This document shows, piece by piece, positions 12,229 through 23,444 of a DNA stretch of 64,000 nucleotides (the stretch's first letter is position 1; each line of letters opens with the position of its first letter). Source of the stretch: Siphonodentalium dalli (lineage: Eukaryota > Mollusca > Scaphopoda > Gadilida > Siphonodentaliidae). Both the position numbers and the translations under genes were made by a program. Under the pieces are notes generated by a model that made no database searches, had not been told where the DNA came from, and saw nothing but the letters and a program-made list of their open reading frames with translations. Location: NCBI GenBank assembly GCA_032622095.1, contig CP136065.1, positions 57,715,949 to 57,779,948 of the forward strand. Direction: 5' to 3'.

Positions 12229-12732
12229 TTAAAGGTACGGTTGGCCTTGGCAGTGGGTATCCTGTGAAAATATTTCCACCCATCAAAAACCGCCACAAAC
12301 AGAAAGAACATCAAAATGTAGACAGACTTTGTCCGTATACAAATAAGAAATATCGCATAAACAGTATGTTATTGTCATTTGTTTGACCATTGTTATGTAA
12401 ACAAAAGCATAAAAAGTTACTTTTCTTGTGTTTGTTTATATTATGATGGTAAACATAAAGAGCGTTCTTTGTTGCTGAATTCCTGATATGGAACTAATAA
12501 AGAGCGTTCATATCATTTGTGTGTGATTAGCCAGTGACACCGTGCTGTCTTCTGTAACACAATCATGGCTCTTGCTTATGTAAAATATAGTAAGTCTTTA
12601 TGATAGCATGCTGTTTACGCGATGGTCATGGTATATATGAACGAAACTGTATGCGTTTTAATGTTTGTCTGTTTACGGTGTTTGGAACAAATATGAATAT
12701 TTTCCACAACTAAGGCCAACCGTGCCTTTAAA
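12229..12732 (+). mobile_element. Family A MITE, copy 1
   Basis: A ~504-bp element starting TTAAAGGTACGGTTGGCCTT and ending with inverted AAGGCCAACCGTGCCTTTAA. Marker words inside are CATCAAAATGTAGACAGACT, ATCGCATAAACAGTATG, AAACATAAAGAGCGTT and GCGATGGTCATGGTATATAT. Copies also lie at 22,831, 23,445, 28,469, 32,570, 33,382, 59,558 and 61,067. It has no coding capacity. TTAA at both ends suggests a TTAA-targeting element mobilised in trans, but TA targeting cannot be excluded. Confidence 0.9.
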
Positions 12733-13720
12733 TCGCCTATTATTCGATTAGGTGTGATCGTATTGTTGGCATGCCTGTTAATTTGTGCCACGCGCGTGCA
12801 ACGAATTGTGTGCTCTGGTTTCGAACAGCATCGGTTACTAGTGTGTTGACACGTAAATCTGCATTTTTATCTTCGGTAGGAAAACTCGGAAGACACATTC
12901 AGCCCATATAACACTTGATGAAATCCCATACTTTTTCGCTAAAAACAAAACAAAACAAAAAACATTGATAAATCTATTTTAGTAGTACATAGTGTATAAT
13001 ACGTTGTACATTGTATCTGAGTCATTATACGCAAACACCTGAGCATATTGCCGTGGTATATAGTGATAGTCATTAGAGATCTTTCGCATAATCACGAATG
13101 CGATTACGGATATGGACAATATTCAGCCAGCATACGGCCAAATTTCGATCTTTACGCACGGGGTTCTTATGTGAGACGAAATATACCCTACTCAGTTTAA
13201 TTATATGTAGATGTGTCAAGGATGTGCCACCGGTCCTGCTTTGGGGACGCCCTAACATTATCCATGTGGTGTATATCACACGGATAAGAACATGGGATCT
13301 GAAAGATACACATTACTTTTTCCGTAAAATATATGTGTAACTGAATATTGTGGGGCATATGCCTTCTCAGTCACCAATTAGTCATGCATCGTACTTACTG
13401 AGACAATATATATCCTATCCGTAATCGTAATAGTGATTTTGAGAAAGGTCTCTATTATATAGGCACAATATAGAGGTTTCGCAAACTCATCGTTAGCAAT
13501 TCTGATTACAGTTATGGAACTACGTCATCAAGTTATGCGACATTCTAACTGTAACCGTGAAACCATAACCGCCATAAGGAATAGGGTTTCAAATACCGAA
13601 ACGCTCTCTTTACAGACACTAAGTGACATAGGTTTGTTGCATCATATATAGCCATCGCCCATGGAACCTGGTTATTAGCCATTATATGATTGGAGCTCAC
13701 TGAAATTTTGCGAAAGCCCT
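12733..13720. other. No recognised gene; weak inverted repeats
   Basis: An AAAACAAAACAAAAAACA tract lies at about 12,945. Words such as CTATCCGTAATCGTAAT and GAAAGGTCTCT (13,415-13,452) recur near 60,015-60,060, so part of this stretch is an old dispersed repeat. No gene is supported. Confidence 0.45.
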
Positions 13721-13885
13721 GTGCCAATGCATTCTCTTATATATGCGAGTCCGCCATAGGGAGCATCGCATATATAAGAGAATACATTGATCTAACAATA
13801 TTTACCTTGACCGCGTAAGCCAGTGCATTCTCCTATATATGCGAGGCTCCCTAAGAGAATGCACTAACCCATGATCTTTAATGGT
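13721..13885. repeat. Family C hairpin copies (one whole, one partial)
   Basis: GCCAATGCATTCTCTTATAT then ATGCGAGTCC faces an inverted GCATATATAAGAGAATACAT at 13,766-13,790. A second, shorter copy (GCCAGTGCATTCTCCTATAT and AGAGAATGCACT) follows at 13,820-13,866. Confidence 0.8.
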
Positions 13886-13959
13886 GCATTGGCACAGATA
13901 CCATCATGAAATGATTAAAGGTTGGACTGAACGGTGTGCTCAATGTGGTAGATCGTGCG

Positions 13960-14065
13960 AAGTGAAATTCTCACTGCGCATGATTGGCCATGCGTTGTTA
14001 TGAGAGATGTGACATCACACGATTAGCCATGCGTTGTCATGAGATATGTGACGTCACACGATTGG
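13960..14065. repeat. Short tandem repeat of ~44 bp
   Basis: Two and a half units of the form CGATTRGCCATGCGTTGT, ATGAGATATGTGAC, RTCACA. Units differ at several sites. No coding frame follows the period. Confidence 0.8.
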
Positions 14066-14610
14066 CAATGAGCTAATGAGTCCAATAATCCTACTCGTCA
14101 TCGTCATTTTTTCGAAACCAATTTTTGGGCTAACCACAGTTGGCGAAACCTCTCTGTTGTCGGTTATACCACCCCTTGTAAAGTGGTCCTGCTAATGAGT
14201 TATGATGCTGGTGGGTTCTGCTGAATTGCTACGATGCTGTTTGGGGCAAGCTGATGCTGTTAAGTAAAAGTAGAGGAGACTGGGGGGGGGGGGGAGTGGG
14301 ACGTTTTTCCTTCTGGGGCTCACAACGAAATTCCCATCACCTACGCAGGCGAAGTGTTGTTTGGTTTATGTATCATATTGACGCCTTCAAACGATAGAGC
14401 TATGAAATCCCGTACAAATGATATAGATTTCCCAGAAACACTGCTCAATCAAGGTACCCAAACGTCCCACATCTCCCCATGCATGTAGCGGGGTAGTGTG
14501 GGTCACATACTGGGTACCAGTAGGACACCATCACAACTAACCTTCCAAACACAGGGAAACAAGAAATTGTCACCTGAGGTGAATAAAAGGTGGCATATAA
14601 TGATACATCA
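14066..14610. other. No recognised gene; contains poly-G run
   Basis: A G-run lies at about 14,281-14,294. No gene or transposon end is seen. Confidence 0.4.
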
Positions 14611-14817
14611 CATGAAACCCCTATCATTACAAAAGCCAGTACATATTATTCGTCACTAGTGATGAATAGCCGCGTGCTGCATATCACTTGGCAGCGCGCC
14701 ATCAAAATGACCGCGCCTCGCTTTTTACATTGATTGAGGCGGATTAATAATACTATTTCAAAGTCGCACATGACATCAACTCAAGACAAATGCAAAATGA
14801 TTGCTATGTTCATTAAA
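14611..14817 (+). repeat. Dispersed repeat D, copy 2
   Basis: Same order of segments as at 437-626: CATGAAACCCCTATCATT, CACTAGTGATGAATAGCCGC, a GCGCG-rich core, GGCGGATTAATA and GATTGCTATGTTCATTAAA. The sequence downstream differs, which defines the right edge. Confidence 0.6.
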
Positions 14818-14964
14818 GTTAGACTTTAACAGTGATGGCATTGTATATACTTTACGGGTATTAAAAATTTCGCCGTATTATTTTCACTAAATCTAAAAAT
14901 TGACAGAAAGGTAGGTGATCAATTTAACACTTTCATCACCGGAGCTTCGCTGATGCAGCATTAA

Positions 14965-15170
14965 AGATCATGTGCCAGTGCATTCATTCCCTTATATATG
15001 CGAGTCTCCCATAGCGAATGCTATGGCTTAGATGGTCACGGTAAATATTGTTAGCCCAATCCATACAAAGTCAAGTTAAATATTGTTAGGCCATTGCATT
15101 CTCTTATATATGCTAGGCTCCACATGGGAGACTCGCATATATAACATAATACATTGGCACAGGGTTTCTC
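14965..15170. repeat. Family C hairpin copies
   Basis: A diverged half copy (GTGCCAGTGCATTCATTCCC, TTATATATGCGAGTCTCCC) lies at 14,971-15,013. A whole hairpin follows at 15,091-15,160, with TTGCATTCTCTTATATATGC facing GACTCGCATATATAACATAA. Confidence 0.75.
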
Positions 15171-15179
15171 AAACATCCA

Positions 15180-15350
15180 GGAAGCTCCAGCAATGGAAGG
15201 GGGTGGGGGGGGGGGGTCGGTAAAAAAATTCAGGCACGTATATGGCCTTTTTTCCCTTTCGATCATTTTTTGTACCCACCCACCCCCACCGCCAAATTTG
15301 TTTCCGTTTACGGCAGTTTTTCCGACGATTTTTTGACACCCCCCCCTTTT
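15180..15350. repeat. Poly-G/poly-C bounded low-complexity element
   Basis: Left edge GGGGGTGGGGGGGGGGGTCG then GTAAAAAAATT; right edge CGATTTTTTGACACCCCCCCC. A G-run next to a run of A on one side and T-run next to C-run on the other make an inverted pair. Similar pairs lie at 50,668-50,815 and 51,420-51,502. The Gly- or Pro-rich frames here are artefacts. Confidence 0.6.
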
Positions 15351-17489
15351 AACACTAAAACAGAGATTTGCGGGGGGAAATTCACTGTAAACAGCTGTAT
15401 ATGAATTTCTGTGCATACTATTTATCATGGATGTTAACATGGACATGTAAATAGGAATGAGTCATTTTGAGGTCATTCGGCCAAAAAAACATGGCTGCCA
15501 GCGGCCATCTTGGATTTCAAAATTTGCAACAAAATACAACACGATAACTGCCTGCAGTCAGTTTACCAGTTAGAATTACATTATTTCTCTCATTCAAAGT
15601 GGTTTTGAAGCACAACTCATTGCCAAAACACTAAAAAAAACAAGCAGAATTTTGTTTTTAGTTGCGGAAAAAATTGCTTGTTGGTGGCTTTGACCACCCA
15701 CACCCGGAATTATTTTTTTCACCCCCCCCCCCCTGGTGGTATTGTGACTTTTGAATATAAAGAGCGTCCATGCTTCCGTCTTCCAAAAGCGGTAGACAAT
15801 AAAAAGCGTTCTCAATTACGAACTGTGTTGTCTTTTTGGATGGACTGCATAATGGGTGATCTGTATGCGGCATGGTGACATTCGAATATACGAATATGAT
15901 TGGGAATTTGGAAATAACGTACAAAGAACAACAAATGAAACACCTGATATAGTTAACATTATTCCGCCCAGTATTATTTTAACGTTTGGGAGCTTCTTAT
16001 GACAAAGTTGATGCGACCGTCAGCTCACTCAATTTGGGTCCCATTTTATAGTGCAAACAATTTCGCCGGTTGACACTGATGAATAGTCGCTGAGTGACTA
16101 TCAAATTTAGCACTATAGTAATATCGATTCAACAAACCAAACACGCGACGGCATGTTATTAATAGCTACAACAACGACTAGCATATGCGCTACTAATTAC
16201 TTTATTAATATAAATATATGGTTTGCTATACGATAATGACTTCCAAAGTGAACCACGCTATCTTGATTACTTAAATAACTCATCACATAGCGATGTAATC
16301 TATGTATACACCGCGCGCTCACAAACCGATTCCGCATTTTAGTATCGGCTAACTACGATTCGTAATCGTTGTTGGCATAATAAACTCCGGCTCCGAATCT
16401 GTGTTTTTTATTTGCTCGCCCACTACTACGTCATCCGTAGTTTATTCACGGAAATCTCCGAATATCGGTAGTGGTATCATTAAAAAATATTTCGGCTTAT
16501 TTATTGAATGGGACTTGGGTGATTTTAATCACAACGGGGGGGGGGGGGGCTTTCCAAATGAGTTTGGTAGTTTCTAGACCGAATAACGGGTCTGTTTGGT
16601 CTCATTTCCACGCATGTTTGTTGTGTATAAAAACGTACAATTTTTTTCGTGCCGATTAAAATATTTCCCCGCTGTTTCGGGACCATGCGAATAGGCCTGA
16701 AAAACGGGAATTTTAATGTGGGTTGTCTAAATACACGAAATATATTTTTAAAGACATATTATGGACTTGTTCGGGTGCAAGAAACTGATAAGTTAGTATT
16801 CAGGCGCTATGCCAGCTGGCGGAATGTGGAATTCTACTAACATCGCCGAAAATCTGTAGCAAATCGACCGTACCATTCCATAGAAAACATCGTCTGAAAT
16901 ACGATCAATTGTAATATTTACTTCTCGATTCGGGACGCATCTATCGACGATAAACCAAAGAAACCGAGAGTCACTTCATTTAATTAATATATAAGAATAA
17001 TGGTGTTTGTTGTCAATTTTTATATAATATTTGTAAAAAATAACTACCTTGAGCAAGACTATGCTCCTTTTCTATTTGATCATCCCATCGAAGTGTTTCA
17101 CATCACTTTAATATGGAGAGTATATGTCATTGTCGTAATTGGTTGTCTTCGTATCCACTTATCTAAGTTAATCATCACCATTTCCCTTACGTGGCATGGT
17201 TTGATGAGTAATGTTCATATAAACTCCTGTTGCTGACATCATCTACTGAGAACAGAATCGAAACCCAATGAGAACTACGCTCTTGGTGAACGCATCGAAG
17301 TATACATTGTAATTGGTACCGTTTTCATTGTTGGAGTTTATTTAAAATGGATTGTTTTTTGTGTTCTAATTATTTCCCCAGTGTTTTCCAAAATTAACAT
17401 GTCAAGATATAATCGACGAACCTTCGCGAATCGACATCTGTTTCCTATTAGGAGAGCCTGATATTTTTCTTAATAAAATTTAATTTCCA
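15351..17489. other. No recognised gene; scattered homopolymers
   Basis: Contains T-run plus C-run at 15,712-15,733 and a G-run at about 16,536-16,549. The remaining sequence is AT-rich. Short frames at 16,471-16,840 and 17,000-17,236 carry no motif I recognise. Confidence 0.4.
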
Positions 17490-17767
17490 AGATTTAAATC
17501 TCGAAGAGGGTGCTTAACCTTTCTGTACTATCTTGATTCTCCCACCCAGTCACACAAGTGTTCATTGGAACGGTCTATTATTCATCTGGAGGGATGTTAA
17601 ATAATATAAGCAGACGACAGACAAAGGGACATATAATACAAGTACATAATGGTTCCTATTAATTTTCAGATAATAAGTGTGTAACTAATGATATTTACAT
17701 GTTCTAATGGAACTACTTGTCAATGAGTATTTAGTAAATAAAGATTTAAATCTCGATGAATGTGCTT
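17490..17767 (+). mobile_element. Family B MITE flanked by ~27-bp direct repeats
   Basis: The element begins CTTAACCTTTCTGTACTATC and ends near CAATGAGTATTTAGTAAATA. It lies between GATTTAAATCTCGAAGAGGG + TGCTTAA (17,491-17,516) and GATTTAAATCTCGATGAATG + TGCTTAA (17,743-17,768). A repeat this long is more than a normal target duplication and may reflect an older tandem duplication or recombination. Confidence 0.65.
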
Positions 17768-18365
17768 AAAGGGGTACTGTACCCAAGATGTTGTTGTTGG
17801 TTTCCATAATCCCCGAGTCGGAGAATAAGGTAACAACTTTTCCATTTTTTGAAAGTCTGTTGAGTACGAAGTATTGTTACGGATGGAAAATTTACCGGAA
17901 TGCAAAAATACAAATTGTCGTTGTCGAGTAATTTTTGTACAGTTTTCAACCAAATGAATCAAATAAACATTATATTATATGCTTAGCAGTCCCATATACT
18001 CATTTAAGTTAGTGTATGGTCACTAGTCAATGAGTGGCTTGGGTTTTCTCCCCGTATAAGCATAATGTTTCAAACGATCGTGTGTGCAATTGTTTTATTA
18101 ATCCAGTATCCCTCAATTATAATTTGATTACGTTTTGTACACGGAAATTCCAATTTTAAGAGACGCCATTTTATGGCTGGAGCCATAAAATCAATTTATA
18201 TTAAATTATTAACTTTTAAATTATTAAATTTTAAGATAGCCTATTAACCTGAGCGTTTACAGAATACATCTTCGACTCAAATTACTTATATTTCTATATA
18301 GTATCGATAATAGATCGTTGTTATCACCGGGAATTTATTGAAAATGGCGTACAGTACCCCTTTAA
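17766..18365. mobile_element. 600-bp DNA element with TTAAAGGGGTACTGTAC ends
   Basis: Left TTAAAGGGGTACTGTACCCA and right GTACAGTACCCCTTTAA are exact inverted copies over 17 bp. The inside is AT-rich without a transposase. An 80-codon minus-strand frame at 17,720-17,962 crosses the left edge and is not taken as a gene. TTAA on both sides suggests a TTAA target. It abuts the family B copy at 18,361, sharing TTTAA. Confidence 0.85.
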
Positions 18366-18624
18366 CCCTTTCTATACTAAATACTCATTGATGAGTAGTT
18401 CCCTTAGGCAATGTTCAGATAATAAGTTCAAGAAATGACGATTGAACTTATTATCTGAACAGTTCCCACCAATGGATATGAATATTTCTACTCTTGTATT
18501 ATTTTATTTTCTGCCTGTCGTCTGCTTTTATTACACGACCCCCCCCCCCCAATGAATAATAGACCGTTCCAATGTATACCCTTATAAATAAATAGGAGAA
18601 TCCAACCAGTATAGAAAGGGTTAA
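18361..18624 (+). mobile_element. Family B MITE, best full-length copy
   Basis: Left end TTTAACCCTTTCTATACTAA and right end AGTATAGAAAGGGTTAA are inverted. In the middle, TTCAGATAATAAGTTCAAG and TTGAACTTATTATCTGAAC form a second hairpin. A poly-C run lies at 18,540-18,550. Length is 264 bp. It is non-coding. Confidence 0.85.
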
Positions 18625-19290
18625 TGAAGATGAACCTGCGTATTCATATGTTGACCTCTGCCTGACATATTGTCTATACTAAATTGAGAGAAATTGTCTA
18701 TACTATATATCTTGAGAGTTCGCAAACTACATGCAGGGTTTAACTCCCGTTATGACTCGACAAGACCGCTGCTACCGGCGACATTTTACCCACATTAACA
18801 CGTCATTTGGTGGGACTTCCGCGATATTAAGATATATACTAAACGAGCAGAGCAACATGTTGTCCTTGTTAGCCGGGCACACAAAATATCGAACAAAATT
18901 TGTGTAATTTCGTACCTTAAATTTGCAAAGTCCCAATGTCATTAAGTTTTTAGTGCGGGAATTGTTCTAAAAGCACATAGGAAATTTTACTTTCGGGCGA
19001 TCGGTTTCGCCATTTTTGGCTGGAGTCAGAAAGGAAGTGTGACTCTGGTAGAGATTGGAGAGTTCGCGGATGGTGGAATGTGCATCGATGCGTTAAAACT
19101 GCAGACAGAGTTCTGTCCCATCGCCGCGCTGGTCTGACAACTGCCATCACGTGTTAGTGTCTATTTTTGGAATGGAAACTATACAAACTGGTTGTTTGTC
19201 TAACTTCTGACAAAACTATAGTTGACTAATCAAACGTACTCAACACAAGTGCACCAAAAGAGCACAGGATCATGTAATAAAATAAAATTT
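18625..19290. other. No recognised gene or repeat
   Basis: No repeat edge or credible frame; the 66-codon minus-strand frame at 18,950-19,150 lacks known motifs. Confidence 0.4.
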
Positions 19291-20110
19291 TAATGCCTTA
19301 GTTTCATTTTTCATTATTCTTTGTAGTATACACAAATCACAGAAGGAGCATGCATATAATCGAATAGTTGTTTGTGAATATTTATACATGTGAAAAGTTA
19401 GCACATGGTCGACTTCGAAACAGGAAGTTAATAGTTTTTGCGAAATACGCTGAAATATTTTGGTGTGTTTTCAGTTCAGTGACAGATTCTCGACCGTAAA
19501 GAGAAATCAATTCAACTGATGGTCTATATATATATGCCACCGTCTGGTCACGAAAAGAAACCGTCACTTCCAATGGAACGTAACTCGGCGAATTTGACGA
19601 ACATCTTGACATGTTCACACCGTTTTCCCGTCGAAGATTAGACACGCGGTGAGAGAGAATGTCACAAATCACGGTTTGTCAAATCACATTCATGTTTAAT
19701 GGCACATTAAGGCGAGAAATTTCCCCTTCTTGTCTCGCGAGTGAAAAATGGTCGCTGACTTCAGCTGTAAATTGGTTATTGGATGTGATTTGCCTTTAGC
19801 TCACCCAGAAGAAAATACGCGAATGATTCCAATAGCAAATATAGTTTTCGTTTGTTTCTCAATGTGGAATGTCCTTGGCTCCTTGCTCGTCTCAACCATA
19901 CTCTGCAGTGTCGATGGAATGACATACCTATATTGCTGACTGGGATTGGTGGGTTAAAGTTGATTGTTTATCGGGTCTTCTGGTTTAGTTCTGATGTCGG
20001 CGGTGAATATTGGTTTAACCTCAGATTTAACTCTGATGATATAGCTCTGTTGTTGGTTGTATCTGTCTTGTTTGTGGGATGAGTTTGCTGTTCTGGTTTT
20101 GATGTCGGTG
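19291..20110 (+). repeat. Segmental duplication, copy 1
   Basis: 19,293-19,365 (GCCTTAGTTTCATTTT ... GGAGCATGCATATAA) matches 20,354-20,416. 19,769-20,110 (AAATTGGTTATTGGATGTGA then TTTGCC...) matches 20,866-21,205 in order, including GTTGATTGTTTATCGG and TTGTTGGTTGTATCTGTCT. The two copies are about 1.1 kb apart. The 63- and 76-codon frames here are not conserved as frames in the second copy, which argues against coding. Confidence 0.8.
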
Positions 20111-20121
20111 GTGTTCTCACA

Positions 20122-20166
20122 GATACCTGGAACAAAATGACCCCACTCCCAAAAGTATATAACAGA
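20122..20166. repeat. Half of a TACCTGGAACAAAAT hairpin element
   Basis: GATACCTGGAACAAAATGAC then CCCACTCCCAAAAGT is one arm of the hairpin that is complete at 63,518-63,632. The second arm is missing here. Confidence 0.65.
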
Positions 20167-20353
20167 GCTATGTTTAGTTTATACGGGATGTTAATAAGGT
20201 CTTATGATTCAGCCAGTCAGTCATATACCTTGTTCTGATGTGTGTTGGCCTATTGCATATAGATGCATATACGTCGTTATGCTCTGTTGGATGTGGTGAC
20301 AATAGGTGACTAGAAAAAACTTCTTTGCAAGATTTGGTCAGATAAGACTTTAT

Positions 20354-21205
20354 TGCCTTAGTTTCATTTTCACAACTGTTATATAGCATACACAACTCCA
20401 AAAGGGGCATGCATATTAACCCTTTACCCAACAGAACGACCCTGTACCAATGCATTATCTTATATATGCGAGTCGACCATATATAAGAGAATGCATTGTC
20501 TTAACACATATTAAAAATGATAAAATTGTCTAAAAATATAGAAAAATATTATAAAAATTGTTAAAAAATGTAAGAAAGAATTATAAAATTGTTAAAGAAT
20601 GTAAGAAAAAATGGTAAAAAGTGTTTTTAGGCCAATGCATTCTCTTATATATGCGAGGCGACCTATGGTCGACTCGCATATATAAGAGAATGCATTGGCA
20701 CATGGCATAACTGTAACCATCACAATGTGGTCAATGAACCGGTTCCAATGATATCCATATTTGTATGGTGTTATTTAGACGGACCGAAGATATTTTAGGC
20801 TGTTGAAGATTTATTTGGGCGTTTTTTGTCGTTTTGTTGGGTAAAGGGTTAATCGAAAGTAAAGCAAATTGGTTATTGGATGTGATTTGCCTATAGCTCA
20901 CACAGAAAAGAACACACGCGGATGATTCCAATAACGCCTATAGTTTTCATTTGTTTCTCAAAGTGAAAGGTCCTTGTTCATCTCAACCCATACCCTTCAG
21001 TGTTGATGGAAACTGATGACTTAACTCCAGGGCTGACTGAGATTTATGGGTTAGTGTTGATTGTTTATCGGATATTTTGACGTCGGCGGTGCATATTGGT
21101 TTAACTCTGATGGTGGTGGTTTCCTCATTTAGCTCTTTTGTTGGTTGTATCTGTCTGTTTGTGTGACGTGACTGCTGTGTTGCCTTTATTGTCGATGAAG
21201 CCGAT
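20354..21205 (+). repeat. Segmental duplication, copy 2, split by an insertion
   Basis: The left part, 20,354-20,416, and the right part, 20,866-21,205, match copy 1. They are separated by the hairpin element at 20,417-20,853. Identity looks high in GGTTATTGGATGTGATTTGC and lower toward the minisatellite. Confidence 0.75.
20417..20853. mobile_element. 437-bp element with TTAACCCTTTACCCAACA ends
   Basis: Left TTAACCCTTTACCCAACAGA and right TGTTGGGTAAAGGGTTAA are exact inverted copies over 18 bp. Inside are one imperfect (20,449-20,497) and one near-perfect (20,630-20,697) family C hairpin, separated by AT-rich sequence repeating AAAATTGTTAAA-type words. It is inserted into copy 2 of the segmental duplication, so it is younger than that duplication. 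No coding capacity is seen. Confidence 0.85.
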
Positions 21206-22090
21206 TGCATGGTTAGCTAATGTCGGTGGCGTACTTGCTTGTTCATTTAGCTCTGGGCAACTCTGATTTAGCTATCATGTTGGCGGGCAACTCGGATTTA
21301 ACTCTGCGAGTAACTCTGATTTAACTCTGCAGGCAAATCTGATTTAACTCTGACGTTGGTAGTTTGACCCTCCATGATTTTGATGGGTCATTCTGATTTA
21401 GATCTGATGTTGGTGGCCCCTATTTGTTTATAGCCCAGTTGTTGACGAATTCTGCTGCTTTATGTATTTTGGTGTTACTTATTGCTTTAGCTCTGATTTA
21501 CCTCAGATGTCAGTGGGCTTCCCATTTAGCTATGTTGTTGATGCCCCCACCGATTTAACTATGATGTCGACGGACCTCCAGTGTAGCTCTGGTGCAAGTG
21601 GGGCCTCCCGATTTAGCTCTGGTGTCGGCGGGCCTTCTGATTTAGCTTTGCTGTAAGCGGAACCCATTGATATACCTTTGATGTTGGTGAGGTTGTTGGT
21701 GGGGGGCTCTTGCTTTAGATCTGATATCGATGCATGGTGTCTCTTTATAGCTGTGGTTTTAGCGGAGCCTGTCGAGTTTGCTATGCCACTAGGTGGTGAT
21801 CATTGATTTATCACTGGTGTCGGTGGTATTTCTTGATATAGCTCTGATGCTGTTTTGATTATTCCTATTGGTACAGATTGTTTTATGTGGTGTATAGTTC
21901 TGATGTCGATGGTCCTACGGAATAACATTTTATGTTGATTTGGCCTACCGACTTATCACTGATGGAGGATCGGAAGGACTTCTGTCGTTTGTGGTGACTG
22001 TTGGTTTAGCTCTGAATTGACGTATTGACAGGGACTTCTTATTTAGCTTCGATGTTGACTGGATCCTCTGATATAGTTATGTCTGTCGAC
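21206..22090 (+). repeat. Degenerate minisatellite, TGATTTAGCTCTGATGTTGG-like
   Basis: About 20 or more variants of a 25-45-bp unit built on GATTTARCTCTGATGT and YGGYGGGCY follow one another. They extend into both copies of the segmental duplication (for example about 20,020 and 21,105). The copies keep no common reading frame, so it is not a protein repeat. Confidence 0.75.
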
Positions 22091-22830
22091 TGTGCCTACA
22101 TGCTTGGGTTCTGTCGGTTTGTTCGATACACGTAAGTCATTCATTCAATGCGCAAATGTCAGACACATAAAAAGACTCAATATGTATATTTGTTGGCGTC
22201 TAATGGCTGAATGCCTATACAAACAGTAGCTCAGTTTCTCAAGCATATCATATTGGTTAACAACGTTTGACTGGGAAATCAGTACTGACACCGCGGCCAC
22301 AAAATTAATTAACGTCCATCGCTTACGGATTGATTGGAGGCGTTCTTCAGCGTGTCTACCTATCACCGGAGATAATGCTGTCGATCATCTAATTCCGGCG
22401 ACCTGAGCTGAGTAACGCCTGACCGGAAACATAGGGTAAATAAAGACGTGATTTCTCGTGACAGATCTAGCTAGTTCGTGATCGACTGTCGACTAAGTTT
22501 GTTTCAATCAACTCTAACACTCGTGGGAGAACTTCTATGGCATTACTGTCAAATAGAATTGTCCTTTTGGTGGCCTAGATTAATCATGATGTCGCCTTCG
22601 CACAGTATATTTTCTCAAGCGTTTCGTTATCGCCAATTTTATTCTCTCTGTAACGTGGCTGGAGATGAAATATGGCATCACGCTAATCCCGAAAGGTAGG
22701 ACATCATGCACTTTATCTGATTTTGAGCCTCTTTCTATACTCAGGTAAAAACTGCTAGAAAAATGCTAAAACATCTATTTTGATTAGGGGGTACCCAACT
22801 TCAATGTCAGAATTTTACCAGAAAGCTGCA
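22091..22830. other. No recognised gene or repeat
   Basis: Frames at 22,145-22,366 (minus) and 22,478-22,699 (plus) are short and lack motifs. Confidence 0.4.
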
Positions 22831-23332
22831 TTAAAGACACGGTTGGCCTTGGCGGTGGGTATCCTGTGAAAATATCTCCACCCGTCAAAAACCGCCACAA
22901 ACAGACAGAACATCAAAATGTAGATAGACTTTGTCCGTATACAAATAAGAAATATCGCATAAACAGTATGTTATGGTCATATGTTTGACCATTGTTATGT
23001 AAACAAAAGCGGAAATAGTTACTTTTCTGGTGTTTGTTTATATTATGATGGTAAACATAAAGAGCGTTATTTGTTGGTGAATACCTGATATGGAACTAAT
23101 AAAGAGCGTTCATGCCATTTGTGTGTGATTAGCCAGTAGCATTGTGCTGTCTTCTGTAACACAATCAGGCTCTTGCTTAGGTAAAATATAGTAGGTCTTT
23201 ATGATAACGTGCTGTTTACGCGATGGTCATGGTATATATGAACGGAACTGTATGCGTTTTACTGTTTTTCTGTTTACGGTGTTTGGAAAAAATATGAATA
23301 TTTTCGACAATTAAGGCCGCACGTGCCTTTAA
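22831..23332 (+). mobile_element. Family A MITE, copy 2
   Basis: Begins TTAAAGACACGGTTGGCCTT and ends CGCACGTGCCTTTAA. It matches copy 1 along its length with small substitutions. It lies head-on to copy 3, 112 bp away. Confidence 0.92.
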
Positions 23333-23444
23333 ACCAACAGTCTATTATAATTAAATTGATCATTTGGTAATATATTTTAAGACAAAACATACCAGCCTCT
23401 GTCTGGTCAACGGACTACTGTTCTTCCGCGAACTTCGACAATTG

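Noticed and set aside
15051-15446. 131-codon minus-strand frame with Gly and Pro runs
   Set aside because: The runs come from poly-G/poly-C tracts, and the frame crosses family C hairpins.
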